Assembly (NCBI GenBank): GCA_963814095.1
Contig: CAWFBT010000028.1
Coordinates: 1 to 64,000, forward strand
Direction: 5' to 3'
DNA: 64,000 nt
DNA from: JACVRW01 sp963814095
GTDB lineage: Bacteria > Actinomycetota > Thermoleophilia > Solirubrobacterales > Thermoleophilaceae
Shown here: positions 57,922 to 64,000 of the stretch, piece by piece
Numbering within the stretch: position 1 is the stretch's first letter
Layout of the letters: each line of letters starts with the position of its first letter
The notes under the pieces: model-generated
Database searches by the model: none
Seen by the model: only the letters and a program-made list of their open reading frames with translations
Told to the model about the DNA's origin: nothing
Position numbers and translations under genes: made by a program

Positions 57922-58736
57922 CAGCCCACCGGCTGGGCGGCCGGGTCCGTCGTCGCGCCGGTGGCGTCCGTGGCGGTCCCGTCCGTAGGAGTGCCGGTGG
58001 TGGTGGAGTCGGCGGGTGTGCCTGTGCCCACCGCGCTCAGGTCGAGCGGCTCGCCGGTCGCCGGATCGAGCGGGGCGCCGGTGACCGGGTCGTACACGGG
58101 TTGCCCTGTTGCCGGGTCGACCGGGAAGCCCGTCACCGGATCGATGCCGGCGCTGCTCTCGGTGCCGACGCTGCTCTCGGTGCCGCCGCTGTCGGTGTCG
58201 GTGTCGGTCTCGCCGGGTGGGCTGTATGCCTCGGTCGGCAGGGGAATCGTCTTGGCGGCCCGGCGGGCGTCCACGGAGGGCCGCGCCTTCAGGTAACGCA
58301 CCTCGCCTGGCGCCGGCAGGACGAGCCCGAGCTTCGCAGCCTCCTCCTGGATCCGCTCGCTGTTGGCGAGTCGCGCCTTGTCGAGCAGCAGGCGCGCATT
58401 CTCGCGCTTGAGCGTCGAGATGCGCTCCGAGTTGCGCGCGATGTCGCGGTTCATCTGAAGCAGGTCGACGTTGAAGAACACGATGCCCGCGAGCAGCAGG
58501 AAGACGAGCGCGATCCAGCCGCGGCCTGAGAGCAGCGCGTCGAGCAGGCGGCTCGTGCGCGCGCGGACGGCTCGGGCGAACGGCGCGTCGAGCACCCGGA
58601 CCGGCAACGGCGCGGGCCGAGCGGGGGCGCGGAACGGAGCGGCGTGACCTGAGCGCCTGCGGGCCGGCGCGGGCCTGCCGGTGCGGGGCTGCGGGTGGGC
58701 ACGCCGGAGTGCCGCCGCGGCGGCCCCGCGGCCCAT
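57921..58736 (-). CDS. ftsL: FtsL-like septum protein with repetitive extracytoplasmic tail
   Basis: A 271-residue protein in the ftsL position between rsmH and ftsI. A Pro/Arg-rich cytoplasmic region precedes one membrane segment (GWIALVFLLLAGIVFFNVDLL), then a short coiled coil (MNRDIARNSERISTLKRENARLLLDKARL) and LGLVLPAPGEVRYL, as in FtsL. Unusual is a tail of about 100 residues with four DP[VA]TGxP units followed by a Thr/Ser/Asp/Gly stretch. It is longer than typical FtsL. Overlaps rsmH and ftsI by 1-4 bp. Confidence 0.8.
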   Translation of the reverse strand: MGRGAAAAALRRAHPQPRTGRPAPARRRSGHAAPFRAPARPAPLPVRVLDAPFARAVRARTSRLLDALLSGRGWIALVFLLLAGIVFFNVDLLQMNRDIARNSERISTLKRENARLLLDKARLANSERIQEEAAKLGLVLPAPGEVRYLKARPSVDARRAAKTIPLPTEAYSPPGETDTDTDSGGTESSVGTESSAGIDPVTGFPVDPATGQPVYDPVTGAPLDPATGEPLDLSAVGTGTPADSTTTGTPTDGTATDATGATTDPAAQPVG

Positions 58737-59692
58737 CAGCCCCTGTCCTCCCCGCCGACCTTGCGTGCCGCGCGCAGCCGCCCCGACTTGGCGCGCGGGT
58801 TGTCGGCCACCTCGCCGGGCGTGGGCGCGACGGCGCGCCCGGTGAGCAGCTCGGCCTCCGGCTCGCGCCCGCAGACGCAGACCGGGAAGTCAGGCGGGCA
58901 GATGCAGCCGCGCGCCAGCTCGACGAGGAAGCGCTTGACGCGCCTGTCCTCCAGCGAGTGGAAGGAGATCGCCGCGAGGCGGCCGTTGTCGCGCAGCACC
59001 TCCCAGGCGAGCGGCAGTGCGCGATCGAGCGAGTCGAGCTCGCTGTTGACGGCGATGCGGACCGCCTGGAAGACGCGCTTGGCCGGGTGGCCGCCGCCGA
59101 AGCGGCGGCGCACGGCCGCCGGCAGCGCGCCCTCGATCGCGGCCACCAGTTCGCCCGTGGTCGTGATCGGCGCCGCCTCGCGGCGCCTCACGATCTCGCG
59201 CGCGATGCGGCGCGCGTTCGGGTCCTCGCCGTAGCGCCGGAACAGCTGCGCGAGCTGGCGCTCGTCCCAGGTGTTCACGATCTCGCGTGCGTCCAGCTCC
59301 TGGCTCGGGTCCATGCGCATGTCGAGCGGCGCGTCGTAGGAGTACGAGAAGCCGCGCTCGCGCGCGTCGACCTGCATCGAGGAGATGCCCAGGTCGAGAT
59401 AGACGATGTCCGCGCGCAGCTCCTCCTCGCTCAGCAGCTCGAGGCCGTCGGCGTAGTCCATGCGCAGGAAGCGCGTCTCGCAGGCCACCTCGCGGGCGAG
59501 CTCCTCGAAATGCTCCTCGGCGGCCGGGTCGCGGTCGATGCACACGAGCGTCCCGGTCGGCCCGATGCGCTCCGCGACGAGCCGCGCGTGGCCGCCCGCG
59601 CCGAAGGTGCAGTCGACGGCGGTCTCGCCGGGCGCGGGCTGCGTCAGGTCGATCAGCTCACCGGCGAGCACGGGTACGTGCGTGCGGGTCAT
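58736..59692 (-). CDS. rsmH: 16S rRNA m4C1402 methyltransferase RsmH
   Basis: A 318-residue SAM-dependent methyltransferase. THVPVLAGELIDL opens it; VDCTFGAGGHARLVAERIG is the SAM site, YLDLGISSMQVD and ISFHSLEDRRVKRFL the catalytic and conserved motifs. A Cys-containing CICPPDFPVCVCG segment sits near the end. The ATG at 59692, one base past the mraZ stop, is preferred over an in-frame ATG six codons upstream. Confidence 0.95.
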   Translation of the reverse strand: MTRTHVPVLAGELIDLTQPAPGETAVDCTFGAGGHARLVAERIGPTGTLVCIDRDPAAEEHFEELAREVACETRFLRMDYADGLELLSEEELRADIVYLDLGISSMQVDARERGFSYSYDAPLDMRMDPSQELDAREIVNTWDERQLAQLFRRYGEDPNARRIAREIVRRREAAPITTTGELVAAIEGALPAAVRRRFGGGHPAKRVFQAVRIAVNSELDSLDRALPLAWEVLRDNGRLAAISFHSLEDRRVKRFLVELARGCICPPDFPVCVCGREPEAELLTGRAVAPTPGEVADNPRAKSGRLRAARKVGGEDRG

Positions 59693-59693
59693 G

Positions 59694-60128
59694 TCAAGAA
59701 GGATTGCCAAGGCGCTCCGTCACCTCCCCGATCTCGGCATCGAGCGAGTCCTGCTCCTCCTGCCAGCGCTTCCTGCCCCAGACCTCGAGGTGGTCCCCAA
59801 CGCCGACCACCACGACCTCCTTCTCGATGTCCGCGTGCGCGAGCAGCGGCGGCGGAAGCGTCACGCGACCGCTCGCGTCCAGATCGATCTCGAACGAGTT
59901 GCCCTGATAGAAGCGCGACAGCTTGCGGTACTCCGAGCCCATCGGGTTCAGGCCGCCGAGCGCCCGCTCGATGATCGACTCGTGCGTCTCGGGTGTCCAC
60001 ACCGCGACGCAGGTCTCGGGGTCCTTCGAGAGCACCGTCCCGCTTGAGAAGGCGGCGCGGAACCGGGCGGGAATGGCCAGCCGGTTCTTTGCATCCAGCG
60101 AGTGCTCGAAGTGGCCGCGAAACGCCAA
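59694..60128 (-). CDS. mraZ: MraZ transcriptional regulator, TTG start
   Basis: A 144-residue double-AbrB-fold DNA-binding protein, first gene of the dcw cluster. AFRGHFEHSLDAKNRLAIPARFR is the first half-motif and LDASGRVTLPPPLLAHADIEKEVVVVGVGDHLEVW the second. The start is a TTG at 60126-60128; an ATG 7 nt upstream is out of frame and gives no MraZ sequence. Upstream lie TGGGG repeats with 10-bp spacing that match its known operator type, and a long hairpin in the leader. Confidence 0.94.
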   Translation of the reverse strand: MAFRGHFEHSLDAKNRLAIPARFRAAFSSGTVLSKDPETCVAVWTPETHESIIERALGGLNPMGSEYRKLSRFYQGNSFEIDLDASGRVTLPPPLLAHADIEKEVVVVGVGDHLEVWGRKRWQEEQDSLDAEIGEVTERLGNPS

Positions 60129-60153
60129 GGGTCATTTCCCTGCGAAGAAGTTG

Positions 60154-60194
60154 GACCGGAGTGGCGGAGTGGGAGGAGCCCCGCCACTCCGGTC
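60154..60194. repeat. 14-bp perfect inverted repeat in the mraZ leader
   Basis: Arms 60154-60167 and 60181-60194 are perfectly complementary with a 13-bp loop. It lies between the MraZ boxes and the mraZ start, so it would form a very stable hairpin in the mraZ leader RNA. No U-tract follows on the minus strand, only a short CAACTTCTTC. It may be an attenuator, a transcript stabiliser or a protein site. Confidence 0.6.
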
Positions 60195-60213
60195 GTTTGC
60201 TGCCGCCACGGTA

Positions 60214-60248
60214 CCCCACTCTGCCCCACTGCGCAACACCCTTCCCCA
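60214..60248 (-). promoter_or_regulatory. MraZ operator: TGGGG boxes at 10-bp spacing
   Basis: On the minus strand TGGGG occurs at 60244-60248, 60224-60228 and 60214-60218, and a degenerate TGTTG at 60234-60238, all exactly 10 bp apart. MraZ is known to bind direct TGGGN repeats separated by 5 bp upstream of its own gene. A weak promoter, TTGCGC-N17-TACCGT, overlaps the boxes. The remaining gap (60249-60472) up to the divergent gene shows no further clear element. Confidence 0.75.
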
Positions 60249-60472
60249 CTTTTCCGTCCGACCCGCCTGTCTTCGCTCATGGCGGTGTCGGCGAATTTGG
60301 CTTCAGTAAGCGGGATACGGGACCTCGGGCGGGTGGGGCGCCGGCCCGTGCCAGAACCCTTCTCGCTGCATGACCGGTTGCAGCACGCGCCGCGATGCCG
60401 CAACCGGGAAGGCCCCGCCCTGTTGGGGTATTCGGAAATGCTCGAAATCAACGGACGGGAGGACCGATCCAG

Positions 60473-61039
60473 ATGAAGCGCTTCATGCGCATGCCCTCAC
60501 CCGCGATGGTGATCGCGTGCCTTGCACTGTTCGTCGCCCTGAGCGGCGTTTCCTACGCGGTCGCGACGATCGGCTCGGACGACATCGTCAACGGCTCGAT
60601 TCGCAACCGCGACTTCAAGGACGGCACGCTGCGCGGCAACGAGGCCAAGCCCGACGGCTTCGGCCCCAACGCCATCAAGGAGCAGTCGCTCGACTCCGCG
60701 AAGTTCAACGCCGCCAAGATCGCCAAGGTGCCGGGAGCGGCGCTCGCCGACGGCATCACGCGCCACGGCGTGATCTCGAGCGCCGGCGCGGCGGTGCGCG
60801 GGCGCGGCATCACCTCCGCTGCCAAGACGGGCGACGGCCAGTACCAGGTCATCTTCGACGCCGACGTGCGCAACTGCACCTACTTCGCGACGCTCGGCGA
60901 CGAGTCCGCCTCGGCGCCGGGAACCGGCCAGATCTCGGTGACCTCGGCCGCGGCCAACGTGAACGGCGTGCGCGTCGTGACGCGAGGCAGCGACGGCAAC
61001 CCGGCCGACCGCTCCTTCCACCTGATGGTCTCCTGCTGA
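60473..61039 (+). CDS. Exported short-repeat protein, paralogue of the one at 3324
   Basis: A 188-residue protein. A basic start (MKRFMRMPS), one hydrophobic stretch (AMVIACLALFVALSG) and VSYAVAT match the signal region of the 3324 gene. Short repeat-like units follow (SDDIVNGSIRNRDFKDGTLRGNE), then a compact domain with DADVRNCTYFATLGDES and a final LMVSC. Two Cys may pair. GGAGG lies 11-15 nt before the ATG. Function unknown; it is intact, unlike the 3324 copy. Divergent from mraZ. Confidence 0.75.
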   Translation: MKRFMRMPSPAMVIACLALFVALSGVSYAVATIGSDDIVNGSIRNRDFKDGTLRGNEAKPDGFGPNAIKEQSLDSAKFNAAKIAKVPGAALADGITRHGVISSAGAAVRGRGITSAAKTGDGQYQVIFDADVRNCTYFATLGDESASAPGTGQISVTSAAANVNGVRVVTRGSDGNPADRSFHLMVSC

Positions 61040-61062
61040 CGGGCGGGGTTCGCTGACGCTCG

Positions 61063-61088
61063 GGGCGCCGCCAGGGAGGGCGGCGCCC
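61063..61088 (+). terminator. GC-rich hairpin after the exported-protein gene
   Basis: Arms 61063-61072 and 61079-61088 form a perfect 10-bp GC stem with a 6-nt loop, 24 bp past the stop codon. There is no U-tract, as is common for GC-rich actinobacterial hairpin terminators. Confidence 0.45.
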
Positions 61089-61130
61089 ACCGGCGTGTCA
61101 CCGCCGCCGGTCGAGCGAGCCGCCGAGCTG

Positions 61131-61178
61131 GCGATTGAAGACTTTGGGGGGCCATGGCCCCTCGAAGCGTTCAATCGC
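61131..61178. repeat. 48-bp near-perfect palindrome between convergent genes
   Basis: 20 of 24 positions are symmetric, including outer 9-bp arms (61131-61139, 61170-61178) and a central perfect 14-bp palindrome (61148-61161). It lies in the 170-bp gap between the ends of the exported-protein gene and tadC. It could be a bidirectional terminator, a dimer-binding site or a mobile intergenic palindrome. Confidence 0.6.
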
Positions 61179-61209
61179 TACGCGCCGGCGGCGACAAGCG
61201 CAGCGACCG

Positions 61210-62055
61210 CTAGAGCGGCACCACCTCCCCCTCCCCTCCGAGCAGCGCCGACGCGAGCGCCGCCGCCACGAGCAGCAGCACCGACGGCACCAGCAGCAGC
61301 GCCACGACGAGCTGGATCTTCGGGCCGGCACGAGCCGCTTCCTCGCGGATCCGGCGCGCGAGCGCGAAGCGGGCGTCGCGCGCCTGTGCGGTGAGCGTGT
61401 CGGCGAGCGGCGCACCGTGCCGGCGGGCCCTCTCGAGCGCCGCGACGAGGGCGCGCACCTCGGGCAGCGGCACCCGGACGCACAGGGCCTCCAGCGCGTC
61501 CGCGAGCGCGACGCCGAGCGCCACCTGCCTGCCGGTCGCGCGCAGCTCGACGGCCAGCGGCCCGGCCGAGCGCTCGCCGACCGAGCGGAGCGCCTCGGCG
61601 AGCGATGACCCCGCCTCGACCGTCACGCGCAGCAGGTCGAGCAGCACGGGCAGCTCTCGGCGCACGTGCCGCGCCCGCTCCGCGGCCCGCCGCCGCAGCC
61701 AGAGGTCGGGCCCGAGGAAGCCGGCGACCGGCGCCGCCAGCATGATCAGGAAGCCGAGCCTGCCGGGGGCGAGCGACCCCAGCGCCGCGCCGGCGACGCC
61801 CGCGAGCGCCGCGCCGGCCAGCTTCGCCGCGGTCAGGTCGCGAACCCCGAGCCCACCCGGGCGGCCGGCCGCCTCGATCCGCGCGCTCAGGTCGGCGGGC
61901 CCCGCCCCGCTCCGGCGCACGCGCCCGCCGGCCACGGCGAGCAGGCGCAGCAGCCGCGCGCCCCGGCTCGCCCGCCGCCGGCCCGGGACCGGCGCCAGCA
62001 GCGCCAGCCCCGCGATCGCGCTCGCCGCGGCGAGGAAGGCGAGCGCCGCCGCCAT
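61210..62055 (-). CDS. tadC: Tad/Flp pilus assembly protein TadC
   Basis: A 281-residue inner-membrane platform protein of the GspF/T2SSF fold. An N-terminal membrane segment, a central cytoplasmic domain with RRELPVLLDLLRVTVEAGSSLAEALRSVGERSAGPLAVEL, and GAPLADTLTAQARDARFALARRIREEAARAGPKIQLVVALLLVPSVLLLVAAAL at the C terminus match the family. The ATG overlaps the tadB stop (TGATG). Confidence 0.87.
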   Translation of the reverse strand: MAAALAFLAAASAIAGLALLAPVPGRRRASRGARLLRLLAVAGGRVRRSGAGPADLSARIEAAGRPGGLGVRDLTAAKLAGAALAGVAGAALGSLAPGRLGFLIMLAAPVAGFLGPDLWLRRRAAERARHVRRELPVLLDLLRVTVEAGSSLAEALRSVGERSAGPLAVELRATGRQVALGVALADALEALCVRVPLPEVRALVAALERARRHGAPLADTLTAQARDARFALARRIREEAARAGPKIQLVVALLLVPSVLLLVAAALASALLGGEGEVVPL

Positions 62056-62922
62056 CACCAGCGCACCCGTGCGAGCCGGCGCATCAACACCGCCGCCGTG
62101 ACCTGGAGGACGATCGCGATGCCCACGAGCCAGGCCGTGAGGAAGCTGCTCAACAGCCCGGCGAACCAGCCGGGGCTGGCCAGCTCCGCGAGCAGCCCGC
62201 CGCCGAGCGGCAGCACGACGACGATCAGGCCGGTGAAGCGCGCCTGCGCGGTGGCGGCCTTGACCTCGTCCTCGAGCCTGCTCTGATCCTCCATCGCGCG
62301 GGCGCTCTCGCGCAGGAGCCGCGCCAGGTCTCCCCCGGCGCGCCGCTGCAGCAGGCAGGCGGCGACGAGCGCGTCGAGCCGCGCGGACGGCGCCCGTGCG
62401 CGCAGGCCCTCGAGCGCCTCGTCGGTGGTGGCGCCGGCGGCGAGCTCGCCCGCGACCCGGCGCAGCTCGTGACCGGCCGCGCCGTCGACGCCGCCCGCCG
62501 CCTCCGCTATCGCGCCGCGCAGCGAATGGCCGCCACCGAGCGCGTCCGCCAGCGCCAGCGCCATCTGCGCGACGCCCGCGTCGACGGCGCGCCGGTAGCG
62601 CCGGCGCCGTGCCTGGAGCACGCGCGCCACGCTCCACGGCCCGGCCGCCGCGAGCAGCAGCCCCGGCGAGCGGGCCGGCGACCGCCGTGCCGAGCAGGAA
62701 CGCCCCGAGTGCGCCGGCGAGCAGCAGCCGCCGCCGCTCGGCCGCGCCGGGTGCACGACCCTCACGGCCGAGCCGGACCAGCACGTCGGCGAGCCCCGCC
62801 ACGCTGCGGGCAACTCGCGGACCGCGCTCGGCGAGCGCGGCCGGGAGCGGCGCGCCGAGCTCGACACAGGCGCCGAGGCCGGCCGCGGCGGCGAGGAACG
62901 CGAGCAGCGAGGCGGCGCTCAG
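62055..62922 (-). CDS. tadB: Tad/Flp pilus assembly protein TadB, one-base frameshift near 62662; apparent CTG start
   Basis: GspF-fold partner of TadC. The N-terminal part (SAASLLAFLAAAAGLGACVELG to LLLAGALGAFLLGTAVAGPLAG) is in one frame. The remainder (LLLAAAGPWSVARVLQARRRRYRRAVDAGVAQMALALADALGGGHSLRGAI ... VLMRRLARVRW) is in another. Deleting one base from the CCCC at 62661-62664 joins them as 288 residues. The first hydrophobic segment requires a start at the CTG of CTGAGC (62920-62922), overlapping the tadA stop; the next GTG in frame (62802) would remove it. Confidence 0.8.
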
Positions 62923-64000
62923 GATCCGTCCTCCAGCGCGGCGATCCGGGTCGCGAGCGGCCCCGCTCCCGGGCGCCGCAGCTCGCCGCCGCGGCAGTAG
63001 AGGTCGCGCGTGCCGGCGCCGCCGGCCACCCGCACGACCTCGGTGACCGACTCGACCACGCGCGCGCCGTCACGGAGACGCGCCTGGTGCACCACCAGCT
63101 CGAGGGCGCTGGCCACCTGCTCCCGCACGGCACCGTGCGGCAGGCCCACTCCCGCCATCAGCGCGAGCGTCTCGACCCGCCGCAGCGCATCGGCCGGCGA
63201 GTTCGCGTGGACGGTCGTGAGCGAGCCGTCGTGGCCGGTGTTGAGCGCCTGGAGCATGTCGAGCGCCTCCGCGCCGCGGACCTCGCCCACCACGATGCGG
63301 TCCGGCCGCATCCGCAGCGCGTTGCGCACGAGCTGCCGGATCGTGACCTCACCGCGCCCCTCCAGGTTGGCCGGCCGCGCCTCGAGGCGCACGACATGGC
63401 GCTGGCGCAGCCGCAGCTCGGCGGCGTCCTCGATCGTCACGATCCGCTCCTCGCCCGGGATCGCACCCGACAGCGCGTTGAGGGTCGTCGTCTTCCCCGA
63501 TCCCGTGCCGCCGCTGACGAGCACGGACGCCCGCGCGGCGACGCACAGCGCGAGGAACTCGCCGAGCTCGGCGGGCAGCGTCCCGCCCGCGACGAGGTCG
63601 CGCAGCGAGAAGCCGTCGCGGCGGAAGCGGCGCACGGTGAGGCAGGGCCCCGATAGCGACAGCGGCGGGATCACGACGTTGACGCGCGAGCCGTCGGCGA
63701 GCCGCGCGTCGCAGAGCGGCTGGGCCTCGTCGACCCTTCGGCCGAGCGGCGCGAGGATGCGCTCGATCGCGTGCAGCAGCTCCGCCTCCGAGCCGAACGA
63801 GACGCCCGTGCGCTCGAGCCTGCCGCGCCGCTCGACGTAGACCGCGTCCGGCCCGTTGACCATCACCTCGTCCACCCGCGGATCCGAGAGCAGCGGCTCC
63901 AGCGGTCCCAGCCCGGTGGCGAGCAGGATCACCCGCTCGCACAGCGCATCGCGCTCGGCCTCCGGCAGCGGCGCCGCCTCGCGCTCCACCAGCTCGCGGA
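62919..64000 (-). CDS. tadA: Tad/Flp pilus secretion ATPase TadA/CpaF (5' end cut by the window)
   Basis: At least 357 residues of a VirB11-type ATPase that powers Flp pilus assembly. LLSDPRVDEVMVNGPDAVYVE is the N-terminal domain; SGGTGSGKTTTLNAL is Walker A, IVTIEDAAELRL the Asp box, RMRPDRIVVGEVRGAEALDMLQALNTGHDG Walker B, and LTTVHANSPADALRR the His box. The open frame continues past the window edge (ELVEREAAP), so the start is missing. It is followed by tadB and tadC in the usual order. Confidence 0.93.
   Translation of the reverse strand, partial: RELVEREAAPLPEAERDALCERVILLATGLGPLEPLLSDPRVDEVMVNGPDAVYVERRGRLERTGVSFGSEAELLHAIERILAPLGRRVDEAQPLCDARLADGSRVNVVIPPLSLSGPCLTVRRFRRDGFSLRDLVAGGTLPAELGEFLALCVAARASVLVSGGTGSGKTTTLNALSGAIPGEERIVTIEDAAELRLRQRHVVRLEARPANLEGRGEVTIRQLVRNALRMRPDRIVVGEVRGAEALDMLQALNTGHDGSLTTVHANSPADALRRVETLALMAGVGLPHGAVREQVASALELVVHQARLRDGARVVESVTEVVRVAGGAGTRDLYCRGGELRRPGAGPLATRIAALEDGS

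Noticed and set aside
60133..60135. ATG just upstream of mraZ as its start
   Set aside because: It is out of frame by 7 nt and yields a sequence with no MraZ features; the TTG at 60128 fits the family.

Overview
This window is very GC-rich and gene-dense. It fits an actinobacterium of the Thermoleophilia/Solirubrobacterales type (inference). The support is: a full division and cell-wall (dcw) cluster without ftsA; MurE with a meso-diaminopimelate DNPR motif; frequent GTG starts and 4-base stop/start overlaps; promoters whose -10 sits 6-10 bases from the start codon; Tad-pilus genes; and two exported proteins of a signal-plus-short-repeat type that I associate with that group. I saw no rRNA, tRNA, CRISPR array, insertion sequence or prophage. 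The DNA reads as core chromosome.

Layout. 1-7 kb: EttA, malate synthase, an exported repeat protein, then a sugar kinase / class I aldolase / Gfo-Idh dehydrogenase operon. 7-16 kb: small enzymes, peptide deformylase, PriA, an Rv1264-like adenylate cyclase, a TetR regulator, a MetE-like methyltransferase, a LysE exporter and MetK. 16-26.5 kb (mostly minus): an aromatic amino-acid block aroH-hisC-membrane protein-[leader peptide]-aroF-tyrA-aroA, followed by a DUF523/DUF1722 protein, cmk, der and a HAD phosphatase. 26.6-33 kb: rluB, a PAS-GGDEF cyclase, map, rlmN, scpB, scpA, a 33-residue membrane ORF and trpS. 33-41.5 kb: an orphan LivM with a CGNR regulator, a sulfite-oxidase-like enzyme, the glycine cleavage genes gcvT-gcvH-gcvPA-gcvPB and an M20 peptidase. 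42-60 kb (minus): ftsZ back to mraZ, interrupted by a plus-strand two-gene insert. 60-64 kb: a second exported repeat protein and tadA-tadB-tadC.

Most notable observations. (1) A 35-codon leader ORF ending in a run of Tyr, Trp and Phe codons lies just upstream of aroF. Its own promoter precedes it and a strong stem begins at its stop codon. This looks like attenuation sensing all three aromatic amino acids. (2) A GAF plus degenerate-GGDEF protein is translationally coupled to an MshEN/GspE-N plus coiled-coil protein, inserted antisense inside the dcw cluster. (3) Direct repeats with exact 10-bp spacing upstream of mraZ look like MraZ operators. (4) A canonical intrinsic-terminator shape lies inside the first 35 codons of murE. 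(5) Seven genes, several normally essential, are each broken by what looks like exactly one extra G/C in a short G or C run; an eighth case is possible. Removing one base restores a family-length product every time, so consensus error is more likely than true decay.

Limits: every call comes from reading the sequence and its translations. No database search, folding calculation or alignment was run.
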